Source: Lutimonas vermicola | GTDB taxonomy: Bacteria > Bacteroidota > Bacteroidia > Flavobacteriales > Flavobacteriaceae | Assembly: GCF_038433205.1 (NCBI RefSeq) | Contig: NZ_JBCDNA010000002.1 | Location: forward strand, 868,001-932,000 | Direction of reading: 5' to 3' | DNA length: 64,000 bases | Part shown: in pieces, positions 35,074 through 43,690 of the stretch | How positions within the stretch are numbered: the stretch's first letter is position 1 | Layout: each line of letters starts with the position of its first letter | The notes under the pieces: model-generated | Database searches by the model: none | Told to the model about the DNA's origin: nothing | The model's input: only the letters and a program-made list of their open reading frames with translations | Program-made: the position numbers and the translations under genes

Positions 35074-35171
35074 ACCTTTTGTTTTTTAAGCCCACACACC
35101 GCCTGGCTCCTCACTATCAAAGGTCTGCCAGACCTTTGCTTTCCGTTCGGCCCTCTAAAGAATTTTATCAT
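35070..35171 (-). CDS. 33-codon leader ORF overlapping the DUF6090 start
   Basis: Same length and nearly same sequence as 24072-24173, from the outer ATG to TGA overlapping the inner ATG. One CTG-to-CTT change does not alter the frame, and the stop is kept. Confidence 0.45.
   Translation of the reverse strand: MIKFFRGPNGKQRSGRPLIVRSQAVCGLKKQKV
35074..35153 (-). repeat. 80-bp leader element with hairpin
   Basis: Copy of 24076-24155; hairpin CAAAGGTCTG-C-CAGACCTTTG at 35118-35138. Confidence 0.8.
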
Positions 35172-35195
35172 TGGTTAACGGTTTGCCATAATGAA

Positions 35196-35328
35196 GCACA
35201 ACGTGTTTGTATAAGATTAGTTGCGTGGTTAAGCACCTAATTTAGCAAATAAATCACAGATAGAGAGTCCGCGAGGATTTTCGTAAACAAGCTCGAACTA
35301 GCAATTAATTTTATACGGTGTTGTGTAC
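35196..35328 (-). repeat. attC-like cassette junction
   Basis: Left end GCACAACGTGTTTGTATAAG, ATTAGTTGCG; right end GCAATTAATTTTATACGGTG, TTGTGTAC. GTATAAG.ATTAGTTGC pairs with GCAATTAAT.TTTATAC. Confidence 0.75.
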
Positions 35329-35373
35329 CTTTTTCTTTGCTTTCAATACTCCTCTCTTAAATCTTGTTATTCT

Positions 35374-36795
35374 TTATTCCTTTAAAATTGTCAAATAGTC
35401 CGGTACTTCGAGTGGAGAGCGAGTTTCCAAACTAGAGTTAAACATATCTGTTTGCAGGTACCATTTATTATTTTCATTTCTATAGATTGCGATAAACTTA
35501 CCAATATCCAGAATTTCATTTTGCTCATTTCGCATGGAATATTTACCATTCGCAATAAGTAAGTCACCCGAAATCTCTAAGTCTACCAAATGCAGTTGCA
35601 AAGAATGCATCCCTCTTTTGGATACGGTTTTCCAAAAAGTAGCAATCGCATTTCTACCTATGATAGGAGGCGCACCTGGGGGATAAATAATGCCATCGCT
35701 CGTGTAAAGCTTAGACATACCTTCCCACTCTGATCTGTTCGCCAATCGAACCAGCTCATTTTCTACTTCAATAACTGCAGCTCTTGCCCTTAGGTAACTA
35801 GATTCTTTCAAATCATCAGGTAAAATAACTCCTGCGCCAAATGCATCCATGACCGATTCATCTGGTGTATTTCCTTTTAGGAACGTTTCAATAGCTAAGA
35901 AAAAGGCAGTAGGCTCATCAGCATTCGGAAGATGGCCAGCGCCTTTAAAATTTAGTAAACTACTATTGGGCAAACTATTGTTCCAGTGCTCAAAAGAAGC
36001 AAAAGGTATAGCGTCATTGTCTCCTGCCAGTATCAGTACCCGCGCTTTAACATTTGCCAATTGAGAAGTAATGTCCCAGTTGCCAATCGATTTCATCTTG
36101 TAATAACTAAATGGGCTGGTTAGATTAGCCTGATTGCAGTTGCAAATGTTTCCCCAAATGTTTCTAGCCTCTGCATAGGAGGCTGCAAATCCTCTTATCC
36201 AAAGGGAATAGTAATCCCAACAGGCTTTAGTAGAATCGACTGGCTTGTTTTCATATATTTTTTTATTTTGTTCAAGAAGAAGTGCCGTGAGACTATCATT
36301 CTTGTTTACCCAACCATTTGTCATAGCGGCTGCGGCTGGTAAAGGAGCTATGAGCATCATGGATTTCACTTTGTCTGGATAGGTGGTAGCATAATAACCA
36401 CAGATTAGACCACCTGTCGAGTGACATAGTAGGTTCAGTTTTTTCAATTTAAAATGCTTACGGATTTCTTCAATATCCTTAATGGTATTGTTCATGGAAT
36501 ACCTGGTCGTATCTTTTACGACAGTGGAGTAACCTGCACCAGCCTGATCATAAAACAAAAGCTTATGATGCGCTGCTAAAGGAGTGAGATCAGGAACTAA
36601 GTAAGCAGAACCAAAAGTTCCTCCACCGTGTACCACTACAAGGGTGTCACTTCCTTCACCAAGTAATTGGTAATGGAGTTTTACATAATCATCGGTTTGT
36701 ACAAATCCTTTTGAAGATTTCAGTTTTACAATTTGGGCATTTCCAACAAAAGAAGTTGTACAAAAGAGCAATAAACCAATTAAGAATGTTTTCAT
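35374..36795 (-). CDS. Exported alpha/beta hydrolase fused to a SnoaL/DUF4440 domain
   Basis: 473 aa with signal peptide ending VGNAQ. Residues about 25-310: alpha/beta hydrolase with oxyanion-hole HGGG, nucleophile elbow CHSTGG, acid in LAGDNDA and the final catalytic His in GAGHLPNADEP. Residues about 335-460: an NTF2-like DUF4440 domain (LYTSDGIIYPPGAPPIIGRN). The fusion is uncommon and is of interest because two stand-alone DUF4440 proteins are the next cassettes. Substrate unknown. Confidence 0.88.
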   Translation of the reverse strand: MKTFLIGLLLFCTTSFVGNAQIVKLKSSKGFVQTDDYVKLHYQLLGEGSDTLVVVHGGGTFGSAYLVPDLTPLAAHHKLLFYDQAGAGYSTVVKDTTRYSMNNTIKDIEEIRKHFKLKKLNLLCHSTGGLICGYYATTYPDKVKSMMLIAPLPAAAAMTNGWVNKNDSLTALLLEQNKKIYENKPVDSTKACWDYYSLWIRGFAASYAEARNIWGNICNCNQANLTSPFSYYKMKSIGNWDITSQLANVKARVLILAGDNDAIPFASFEHWNNSLPNSSLLNFKGAGHLPNADEPTAFFLAIETFLKGNTPDESVMDAFGAGVILPDDLKESSYLRARAAVIEVENELVRLANRSEWEGMSKLYTSDGIIYPPGAPPIIGRNAIATFWKTVSKRGMHSLQLHLVDLEISGDLLIANGKYSMRNEQNEILDIGKFIAIYRNENNKWYLQTDMFNSSLETRSPLEVPDYLTILKE

Positions 36796-36835
36796 TTATC
36801 GTTTGTTTTTTATAATTGGGATTCTAATTAATGGG

Positions 36836-36990
36836 CCACAACGTTCTCGGCTATGAGTAGTTGCTTGGTTTAGCACCTGACTTTGCAAGTACACACCAAA
36901 CTGACACGAGCGGAGCAAACTGGCGTAAGCAAAATCCGCGAGGGTTTTCAGAAGTAGGCAATAACAAGCAATTACTTATAGCCATCTTAA
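36836..36990 (-). repeat. attC-like cassette junction (long subfamily)
   Basis: Left GCCACAACGTTCTCGGCTAT, GAGTAGTTGC; right GCAATTACTTATAGCC. CGGCTATGAGTAGTTGC pairs with GCAATTACTTATAGCC. Middle block with AAATCCGCGAGGGTTTTC is shared with 38369, 46150 and 49188. Confidence 0.72.
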
Positions 36991-37018
36991 GTTTCTTTAA
37001 TCCAATTTGGTTTTTATA

Positions 37019-37525
37019 TTATGGTGTATCTGTATTTATCATATCCTTATACATTTTCCATATACCATCTTCTTTTTTCCAAATTACTAAAGACTTTCCT
37101 ATTAGCGTATCTTTCCCATTGCTTAAAGTCCATTTTTCAGTATCTAGTAAATATTCTCCACAACCTTCAGCCCAAGTTGATTCTACGTTTAGTTCAGTAA
37201 ATCCGCTTTCAATGAATCCTTCAAACGCTTTCTCAATATTATCTCTTCCAGTAAAAATTGTGCTATTATGTGGCATAAATACACCGTCTTCTGTATAATA
37301 ATTGGCAACAGCTTTTGCGTCTTTTTTAGCCAGAGATTCTCTCACTCCTTTAAATGATTTTTTCAATTCTTCTTTTTCTTTAGCTAAATTGAAAACCGTC
37401 TCGTTTTCTTGGTTTTTATTTTTTTTAGATTTGTCTAAATTATTACAGCTCGTTGAAATGAATAATAGTAAAATAATTAGCTGTAGTACTTTGATTCGAT
37501 TAAGATTCTTAATAGCGTTTTTCAT
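37019..37525 (-). CDS. Lipoprotein with SnoaL/DUF4440 (NTF2-like) domain
   Basis: 168 aa. Lipobox FISTSC (Cys about 27) then a lysine-rich linker. The NTF2-like fold shows in KKDAKAVANYYTEDGVFMPH and the later WKMYKDMINTD strand. Such cone-shaped domains bind small ligands or act as ketosteroid-isomerase-type enzymes; the role here is unknown. Homologous to the tail of 35374-36795 and to 37749-38279; three neighbouring cassettes thus carry the same fold. Confidence 0.78.
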   Translation of the reverse strand: MKNAIKNLNRIKVLQLIILLLFISTSCNNLDKSKKNKNQENETVFNLAKEKEELKKSFKGVRESLAKKDAKAVANYYTEDGVFMPHNSTIFTGRDNIEKAFEGFIESGFTELNVESTWAEGCGEYLLDTEKWTLSNGKDTLIGKSLVIWKKEDGIWKMYKDMINTDTP

Positions 37526-37570
37526 TTTTTTTTGTTTTTTAATTAATTGTGTTATTTAGTTTTGTGCATT

Positions 37571-37705
37571 ACAGACAACGGTTTGGCTATGATTCCGTTG
37601 CGAAAAAATTCGGTAGAATTTCGGAGTAGGAATCATAGCTGGTTAAAGATTGTATTTTTTGGTTAAGGTTGGTTGTGAGCAATGGATTATAGCCAGTGTT
37701 GTGCA
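37571..37705 (-). repeat. attC-like cassette junction
   Basis: Left CAGACAACGGTTTGGCTATG, ATTCCGTTGCG; right ATTATAGCCAGTGTTGTGC. TTGGCTAT pairs with ATAGCCAG. An internal AATCATAGCTGG repeats the arm. Confidence 0.7.
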
Positions 37706-37748
37706 TGGGCTGTTCATTACCAACAACACAGCAACATATTTTATTTTT

Positions 37749-38279
37749 TTATTCAGTTTTGTTTTCAGAAGCCTCTTTAACTATTTTTTCATATTCTCCG
37801 TTCGTATAACTTCCCTGCGATTTGGTAATGAGCCCATTTTCTATTTGCATTACTTCGTGACCTGTCATTTTTACTTTAACACCTTTTGTGTTTGTTCCTT
37901 CAAGTAACCAATGGAACTCAACACCATTAATAGCGTCTACCATACTATCCAAGCTTACAACTATGTCTGGAATTTCGTCATGAAATATCTTTGAAATATA
38001 TGCGATTGAGTCTCTGCCCGTAACAGATATTCCGTCACCATCGAGTAAAATCCCATCAGTTGTATAAAAGCTTGCCAAGTCATTAGGGTTTTTACTCGAC
38101 CAAGCAGCAGCATATCTCTTTCCAAAATTTGTGAGGCTATCCTGTATCATTTGTTTGTCGGTTTTGACTCCTGTTTCTTGTTGAACTGAAGTGGATTTTT
38201 TGTTTTCTTGTTTACAGCCCATTGCAAGTGTTAAAACAACTGCAATCATAAGTGTGAAAATTTTAGATGTAGTTTTCAT
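37749..38279 (-). CDS. Lipoprotein with SnoaL/DUF4440 domain
   Basis: 176 aa. Lipobox TLAMGC (Cys 22). NTF2-like landmarks: YAAAWSSKNPNDLASFYTTD, GISVTGRDSIAYISK and VKMTGHEVMQIENGLI. A paralog of 37019-37525 but only loosely similar outside the fold signature, so the two were probably acquired separately rather than duplicated in place. Confidence 0.8.
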   Translation of the reverse strand: MKTTSKIFTLMIAVVLTLAMGCKQENKKSTSVQQETGVKTDKQMIQDSLTNFGKRYAAAWSSKNPNDLASFYTTDGILLDGDGISVTGRDSIAYISKIFHDEIPDIVVSLDSMVDAINGVEFHWLLEGTNTKGVKVKMTGHEVMQIENGLITKSQGSYTNGEYEKIVKEASENKTE

Positions 38280-38368
38280 TTTGATTAGATTATTATAAAT
38301 GCCTACTCTGTTTGGTTTTCGGCTATCCCATTACTTATTTATTTGATCAGTTTCTTGTATTTAGTTTA

Positions 38369-38530
38369 TGCACAACGGTTCTCGGCTATGAGTAGTTGCG
38401 TGGTTTAGCGGTTAACTTAGCAAGTACATACCAAACTGACACGAGCGGAGCGAACTGGCGTAAGCAAAATCCGCGAGGGTTTTCAGAAGTAGGCGAGAAC
38501 AAGCAATTACTCATAGCCATTGTTGTGCGT
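38369..38530 (-). repeat. attC-like cassette junction (long subfamily)
   Basis: Left GCACAACGGTTCTCGGCTAT, GAGTAGTTGCG; right GCAATTACTCATAGCCATTG then TTGTGC. Shares its central block with 36836-36990. Confidence 0.75.
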
Positions 38531-38536
38531 TTGTTT

Positions 38537-39523
38537 TTATTTTAATCCAAATTTTTTGTTTTTAAAGTCTATAATAATTGTACTATCCCAAAATAACGCA
38601 TTCCCTGTCATCCCATCAGTACTTTCATCTATACCATAACCTGTATGATTTTCATAGGCTTCTACATTAGTAAATTTTCTCCCTGCGATTTCGAAGGTGT
38701 CTGTTATTATTCTACTGTGCACGGTATGTTTTTTGCCCCAGGAGTTAATTTCTAAACTATCAATAATAGGGTTTGTAGTAAATTTATTGATGTTTTCTGA
38801 GGTGGCAATAATTGGAAACAAGCTAGAACCATTATCAAATATAATTTTATACTCGTTTGAATTCATTTTTAATGGTAAAATCGGTCTACCATTGCTATTG
38901 ATCTCAATATCTATCAATCCATCTTTATATCTTCTTGGTACTTCATCAGTAATGGCAAATTTTAGATTGGGATAATCAATGATCAAAACTTTATCCTTAA
39001 ATATATCAGCTCCTATAGTACCCAAGTGAATAGTATCTCCAGCAATTACACTTTCTTCTGATGTTGCTCTGCCTAGATTAGTCATCACAGAGGCTCTTTC
39101 ATTAGATATGGTATAATCACCAAATTTTATTTTTGCATTCTTAAATACTTTTTTGTCGGAAGCCAACTTATTAATAGGAAATTTCATTTGGCTTACCTGC
39201 TCTGATAGTTTTTCATTTTGAAAATAAAACGAACTGAGCGGGTTCTCATAAATCATAGTTCTATTGGATCCTGTATCAAATTGGAAAGTTAGGTTATTGT
39301 CAATTCCCTCCATCTTGCAAGGGATAAACATTGCAGTTCTCTCAAAGTATTTTCCGTTGATGGTACGATTGGTCCAGATAAAATCTGCCCAATTAATTTC
39401 TGTTTCAGCTGGTATTTCAGTTTTCCAATCTCCCAAACTTGATTTATAAGCATAATAGGCATAAAGACTGAATAGGATGTATACAGTTATGACTGCAATT
39501 AGAATTTTATATCTTTTTTTCAT
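38537..39523 (-). CDS. Membrane-anchored retropepsin-like aspartic protease family protein
   Basis: 328 aa. Signal/anchor helix at about 6-24. Motif 1 QFDTGSNRT (about 100) is a canonical DTG; motif 2 IFDNGSSLFP (about 232) has Asn in place of Thr. DKVLIIDYPN (about 183) as in 2887-3822. Compared with that paralog the intact motif is in the other lobe, so the two proteins each keep one DTG. First gene of array 3, behind head 3. Confidence 0.72.
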   Translation of the reverse strand: MKKRYKILIAVITVYILFSLYAYYAYKSSLGDWKTEIPAETEINWADFIWTNRTINGKYFERTAMFIPCKMEGIDNNLTFQFDTGSNRTMIYENPLSSFYFQNEKLSEQVSQMKFPINKLASDKKVFKNAKIKFGDYTISNERASVMTNLGRATSEESVIAGDTIHLGTIGADIFKDKVLIIDYPNLKFAITDEVPRRYKDGLIDIEINSNGRPILPLKMNSNEYKIIFDNGSSLFPIIATSENINKFTTNPIIDSLEINSWGKKHTVHSRIITDTFEIAGRKFTNVEAYENHTGYGIDESTDGMTGNALFWDSTIIIDFKNKKFGLK

Positions 39524-39560
39524 GTTAAATTTCGGACTTTTAATTATTCGATTTAATAAC

Positions 39561-39596
39561 GCACAACTAGTTAATAAACGCTATATAGTGTTTATC
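39561..39596 (-). other. attI-like array head 3
   Basis: Best example: minus-strand reading GATAAACACTATATAGCG, then TTTATTAACTAGTTGTGC and the cassette. TAAACACTATATAGCGTTTA is an almost perfect palindrome. The leader beyond shares TTGCAAAAAA and ACTTTTTTGATGT with heads 1 and 2. Confidence 0.65.
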
Positions 39597-39885
39597 CGCA
39601 ATTATGATCACTTTCTTGCATCCCTTGCTATTATTGAGCTTAGACCCAATTTAAACATCAAAAAAGTTATTATTTTTTGCAAGAGATTAATACTTATTGG
39701 TAATTCTTATTTCTTCCAACACTCACGTAATGATAAATCACAACAGGTAACACCAACCATTCTATAATCCAACAACATTAGGGGGCTTCAGCAATTTATT
39801 CAAGGCTAAATCTACATAAGAAAAACCAATAATCAAAAAGTTCATGTAATATTTGAGATGGGTCTAGCAGATGATACCGTCTTAA

Positions 39886-39945
39886 CAACACAACTATTTT
39901 TACTTTAAAAAGTTGCGGTCTGGACGGGATTCGAACCCGCGATTT
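39886..39945 (-). other. tRNA-Asp 3'-end fragment, longest copy
   Basis: Fragment 39915-39942 reads, on the minus strand, TCGCGGGTTCGAATCCCGTC then CAGACCGC: a complete T-arm (CGGG-TTCGAAT-CCCG) and the 3' side of an acceptor stem with discriminator G, as in Bacteroidetes tRNA-Asp. No D-arm or anticodon arm follows, so it is not a tRNA gene. It abuts the 3' end of array 4. Confidence 0.75.
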
Positions 39946-40026
39946 AAATTATTGAATTACAAATATTTAATGTGTTTTATTGAAAGTAATCAACCCTAAT
40001 AGTGAGATTAATATTTCCTTGTCATA

Positions 40027-40079
40027 CGAATTGAAGTTAATTTCCTTTGGATTTTAACTCAGTTCTTTGCTGTGCTTTC
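40027..40079 (-). repeat. Half attC-like site closing array 4 (variant arm)
   Basis: AATTTCCTTTGGATTTTAAC followed by TCAGTTCTTTGCTGTGC, matching the right half of 22223-22384. The left half is replaced by DNA next to the tRNA-Asp-like fragment. Confidence 0.55.
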
Positions 40080-40098
40080 GTTATTCATCTAATATTCA

Positions 40099-40833
40099 TT
40101 AATCATTTTCTGCAAGTTCGTCTGAAATCGAACTAATTAACCTTTTAATTTCTTTAACGTTTTCTTGGGTAAGGAAAGTATATTCAATATTTCGCCCATA
40201 TAAATAGTCTAATTTTAAAACAAATTCAGGACTTTCAATATATTTCCAAGACTTTAATTTCCAGCTGGATCGATCAAAATATTGATCTCTATCTAAATCA
40301 ATATTTCCTATAACTCCATCTAGTATTGCACCATTATAAACTAGCCGCTTATAATAATGATTGTATAAATTCATAATATCGTATTTCAGTTTGTCATTCT
40401 TTATATTTTCTATTTTTCCTGCAGATAGACCAGAATCATAAACACCTGTCGTTGGAAAAAAAGTAGTTTGAAACAGCGTTAAAGAATAAACTGAATCTAT
40501 TTTGGATTTTTCTTTAATTGTGGCTGTATTTAACAAAGATTTCAATTCAATACAAGCATTGCCTACCGATTTATGCCTATTATTAATTTCCTCCAGTTGA
40601 TTAAGATTTACTTCTAATTCATTTTTTAAATCAATTAAGAAACGGTGTTCCCATTTATTCATTTTTTGAGACTCGTTCCAATTATTAATTTGTAGAGCCA
40701 ACAGAATACCAATCATCACCAATACAATTTCTCCAATAGCATATTTAAAATACCTGCCTGCCGGCAAGGCAGGCTTCCCAGTTTTACCTTCCGCGAGTAA
40801 GTTTTGTCTGATGTGTCTAAAGAACTTGATCAT
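40099..40833 (-). CDS. DUF6090 family membrane protein with in-frame palindrome
   Basis: 244 aa from ATG 40833 (upstream GTG rejected). Anchor MIKFFRHIRQNLLAEGKTGK with seven extra residues (PALPAGR) from the 21-bp palindrome, then FKYAIGEIVLVMIGILLALQ. C-terminal core FFPTTGVYDSGLSAGKIENI and KNDKLKYDIMNLY. Last cassette of array 4, with the 80-bp leader element upstream. Confidence 0.86.
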   Translation of the reverse strand: MIKFFRHIRQNLLAEGKTGKPALPAGRYFKYAIGEIVLVMIGILLALQINNWNESQKMNKWEHRFLIDLKNELEVNLNQLEEINNRHKSVGNACIELKSLLNTATIKEKSKIDSVYSLTLFQTTFFPTTGVYDSGLSAGKIENIKNDKLKYDIMNLYNHYYKRLVYNGAILDGVIGNIDLDRDQYFDRSSWKLKSWKYIESPEFVLKLDYLYGRNIEYTFLTQENVKEIKRLISSISDELAEND

Positions 40834-40931
40834 ACCTTTTGTTTTTTCAGCCCACACACCGCCAGGCTCCTCACTATCAAAGGTCTGCCAGACCTTTGCT
40901 TTCCGTTCGGCCCTCTAAAGAATTTTATCAT
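40830..40931 (-). CDS. 33-codon leader ORF overlapping the DUF6090 start
   Basis: 102 nt from the outer ATG to a TGA overlapping the inner ATG, as at 24072, 35070 and 44922. Conserved length in four places supports either function or recent common origin. Confidence 0.45.
   Translation of the reverse strand: MIKFFRGPNGKQRSGRPLIVRSLAVCGLKKQKV
40834..40913 (-). repeat. 80-bp leader element with hairpin
   Basis: Copy of 24076-24155 with the CAAAGGTCTG/CAGACCTTTG hairpin and a GCCAGG for GCCTGG change (plus strand). Confidence 0.8.
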
Positions 40932-40955
40932 TGGTTAGCGGTTGGTCATAATGAA

Positions 40956-41008
40956 GCACAACGGTGGGTATAAAGGGCGTTTTCATACCCTTTATACAGT
41001 GTTGGCAA
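40956..41008 (-). repeat. attC-like cassette junction (compact)
   Basis: 53 bp: GCACAACGGTGGGTATAAAG ... TTTATACAGTGTTGGCAA. GGGTATAAAGGG pairs with CCCTTTATAC; short loop CGTTTTCATA. Confidence 0.8.
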
Positions 41009-41011
41009 TTG

Positions 41012-41935
41012 TTATTTATCATTCATATTAAATATCACATTGGCATCTACCCAATAAACTTCCCCTTTGATAACTCCTGCCCATCCACTTTCCGGAGGAT
41101 CACTGTATCTCCTGGAAAAGAAAAAATATTTGTTATCTGGCGTCATGTATGGACAAAAGTCAGTCCACTCTGAGTTGATCGGTTCCTTCAGGTAAATAAG
41201 AGGTTGCCACTCACCATCCTTCTTGAATGACACATATAGTCCAGAGTTTTTAGGAAATCTTTTATTACTGATTAAGTAACTTTCATCAGGGGCTACATAC
41301 GTATCTCCAGATCCCAAAGAGGTATTTACTACTGGGCTAATACTTTTTGGGGTGTCAAATTTACCATCACCTAAATATTGAGCCCGGTAAACATCTTGTT
41401 TCCCAAAACCTCCCGGACGGTCTGAAACGAAGTATAAACTTCCATCAGCAACAATTACAGGATACGCCTCACTATATTCATCGGTAGATATAGGGTATCC
41501 GACCCTCTCAGCCATTTGCCATTTGCCATTCACTTTTTGACTTCGAAAAATATCTGAGGGTGCGTCCAATGTTTCATTTTCATGAAGGACCCCAAGGAAA
41601 TACATAGTATTACCGTCTGGAGTTAGTGACATATCAACAGCTGTAGTATTCTCAGTATTCTCAGGAAACATCGGTATAGCATTTGCTACTGTCCATTGAT
41701 CATCAATTAACTCAGAATGATAGATAACATAACTTCCGTTTATAATTCGTGTAAAGAAAACTTCTGTCATTGAATTATTGAATACAGCATTCAATTCAAT
41801 ACTATCGGTATTAACAATGGATGGTGCAAACAATTCCGGGGATGTGCCAGGTGTTTTCTGGCCTAAATAAGATACTTTTGGCTTGCCACAGCTAACTACA
41901 AGTATTACTATTATAAGAGTGCTTAGATTTCGCAT
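41012..41935 (-). CDS. Lipoprotein with PD40/TolB-type beta-propeller repeats
   Basis: 307 aa from ATG 41935 (an upstream TTG is rejected). Lipobox VVSCG (Cys about 16). Repeats carrying GNTMYFLG, GSLYFVSDRPGG and KYFFFSRR are of the WD40-like PD40 type, typical of periplasmic propellers such as TolB. Likely a binding module for glycan or protein; no catalytic residue seen. Between sites 40956-41008 and 42003-42026. Confidence 0.75.
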   Translation of the reverse strand: MRNLSTLIIVILVVSCGKPKVSYLGQKTPGTSPELFAPSIVNTDSIELNAVFNNSMTEVFFTRIINGSYVIYHSELIDDQWTVANAIPMFPENTENTTAVDMSLTPDGNTMYFLGVLHENETLDAPSDIFRSQKVNGKWQMAERVGYPISTDEYSEAYPVIVADGSLYFVSDRPGGFGKQDVYRAQYLGDGKFDTPKSISPVVNTSLGSGDTYVAPDESYLISNKRFPKNSGLYVSFKKDGEWQPLIYLKEPINSEWTDFCPYMTPDNKYFFFSRRYSDPPESGWAGVIKGEVYWVDANVIFNMNDK

Positions 41936-42002
41936 AATATTTTTCAATTTATTACTAATTTCGTTTTATACTATATGTTACATATTTAGCATGAACCCAC
42001 CT

Positions 42003-42026
42003 TACGTATAGCCGTTGTTGTCGGCA
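42003..42026 (-). repeat. Degenerate attC-like site, right half
   Basis: TACGTATAGCCGTTGTTGTC then GGC. The left partner (perhaps ACTATATGTTACATAT at 41971-41986) is poorly matched. Confidence 0.4.
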
Positions 42027-42075
42027 GTTTTATAATTGGTCAAAAAATCAAAAATTCTATATATTTTTAAATACT

Positions 42076-42495
42076 TTACATCCAACCAAGTTCTCGTAAT
42101 GCCCACGAGGAATTCCAAATTTTAGTCATACTTTCTACCTTATCCTCATCATTCATTTTTATAGCATATACATAATCTGTGTTCGTAGTTTTATTACTTG
42201 GTGGTATTGGTCCTCCATCACCAGAATGTGTACCTGTAAAAGTGGCGAAAAATATTGCAGTATTAGTTGTTTCATCATAAGCAGAAGAATGCACTTTATA
42301 CGAACAATCAGGCATTGTAATGGTCCCTAACCCTTTCATCCAATTAACATAATCCTCAAGTTTTGTAACATCAGTTAGGGGCTCACTTTGAGCATTGAAT
42401 TCAGCATTTTCTATTGCATAATCTTTACAGGCTTCCCATCCTTTTGCAGATTCACAATTGTGGAAAAATGTTGTCGCGTTTTCAAAAGCTTTCAT
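42076..42495 (-). CDS. SnoaL-like (NTF2 fold) protein without signal peptide
   Basis: 139 aa, cytoplasmic. NTF2-like pattern: an N-terminal helix ATTFFHNCESAKGWEACKDY, FFATFTGTHSGDGGPIPPSN and closing KIWNSSWALRELGW. Polyketide cyclase/SnoaL relatives bind small hydrophobic molecules. Fourth protein of this fold in the window and the only one that is not exported. Confidence 0.7.
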   Translation of the reverse strand: MKAFENATTFFHNCESAKGWEACKDYAIENAEFNAQSEPLTDVTKLEDYVNWMKGLGTITMPDCSYKVHSSAYDETTNTAIFFATFTGTHSGDGGPIPPSNKTTNTDYVYAIKMNDEDKVESMTKIWNSSWALRELGWM

Positions 42496-42596
42496 AATCT
42501 TATGGTTTAAATGAATGATTAATTAATACTCTAATTTATATTGTTATACTTGCAATAATTTATTCTGATTTATTTGTACTGTCGTAACCAAATTAC

Positions 42597-42733
42597 CGCC
42601 AACAACGGTTTGTGTAAGGATAGTTGCGTGTGCAAGTAACTAACTTACTAAAAATGGAACGAACCAGAGGAAAACCATAAGGATTTTCTAATAGGCGAGA
42701 ACCGAGCAATTATTTTTACACGGTGTAAGCTAC
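42597..42733 (-). repeat. attC-like cassette junction
   Basis: Left CGCCAACAACGGTTTGTGTA, AGGATAGTTGCG; right GCAATTATTTTTACACGGTG, TAAGCTA. GTGTAAGGATAGTTGC pairs with GCAATTATTTTTACAC. Confidence 0.72.
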
Positions 42734-42738
42734 ATTTT

Positions 42739-43677
42739 TTATTTCTTCCATTTAACTTTACTAGGTTCAACAGAACTAGATTCCGTTTTTGAAGGAAAAT
42801 TATCAGGATTTTCAATACTCACTTTCCCAGTAGCAGCCCATTCGGCTCCTCGTGCGAAAAGCGTTTGAAAACCAACAGAGTAAATAGCCTCATTTTTATT
42901 TTCGCAAGAATTTATTCCATTGATGGCATTCTCGTATTCCTGTTTCATAACATGTCCAAGAACAGTTACAAATACCCTTCCTTGCCCATAATTTGTAGTC
43001 CATGCTATAGGTTCATGGTCTCCAGAACCCCAAGTAATTTTGTCTGAATATGCAGTAGCTATAATTGTTATATTTTGAGCTGGCCCTCGCAAGCCATGAT
43101 ATAATTCATCTTTTGATTGTATCCACTCTACTGGAATTCCTTTAGAAATGGGATGTTCCGTATCTCTCATAGTTACAAGAAATTCATGTTGTTTTCCATG
43201 ACCGACTCCGACTCCGTGGTATAGAGGAGTTCTGATAAAATCACCGATGGTTTCGTTCCAGAAAATATGTTCTCCCGAATCTGATCCATACCATCCTAAC
43301 CCAATTACTTCATGAAATTTTGGCCAATCATAAAAAGAACTGACGCCTTGATGAGTTATGACTAAATTACCTCCATTTGCTATGTAATAAACAAATTCAT
43401 TTCTTAATTTTTCTGGCATATCACCACCAAGTCTTGATGATATTATCAATTGATAATCTTTGAAATTATAGTTGAAATTCTCCCAGCCTTCATTTTCTTT
43501 AACAAAGAACTTGTCAATCGAATAATTTCCCGTGTTATTCAGTACTTCCTCAAATACATCTGTTATAATATGCACATCGTGGGCATACTCGTTTTGTAGA
43601 ATCAAGACATTGATTTTTTCTTGACTGAATAATGGGAAAGAGAAAGTAATTAATAATATGGCTATTGTTTTTTTCAT
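42739..43677 (-). CDS. Exported ThuA-domain protein
   Basis: 312 aa with signal peptide ending FPLFSQ. ThuA (trehalose-utilisation) fold: VLILQNEYAHDVHIITDVF, NLVITHQGVSSFYDWPKFHE, and the late QGRVFVTVLGH strand, a glutamine-amidotransferase-like fold. Family members are found near sugar oxidation or glycan genes; the reaction is unclear. C-terminal tail PDNFPSKTESSS is low-complexity. Single-gene cassette. Confidence 0.83.
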   Translation of the reverse strand: MKKTIAILLITFSFPLFSQEKINVLILQNEYAHDVHIITDVFEEVLNNTGNYSIDKFFVKENEGWENFNYNFKDYQLIISSRLGGDMPEKLRNEFVYYIANGGNLVITHQGVSSFYDWPKFHEVIGLGWYGSDSGEHIFWNETIGDFIRTPLYHGVGVGHGKQHEFLVTMRDTEHPISKGIPVEWIQSKDELYHGLRGPAQNITIIATAYSDKITWGSGDHEPIAWTTNYGQGRVFVTVLGHVMKQEYENAINGINSCENKNEAIYSVGFQTLFARGAEWAATGKVSIENPDNFPSKTESSSVEPSKVKWKK

Positions 43678-43690
43678 GTTTCTGATAATT

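Noticed and set aside
39915..39945. Complete tRNA gene
   Set aside because: Only the T-arm and one side of the acceptor stem are present; no D-arm or anticodon arm can be found beside it.
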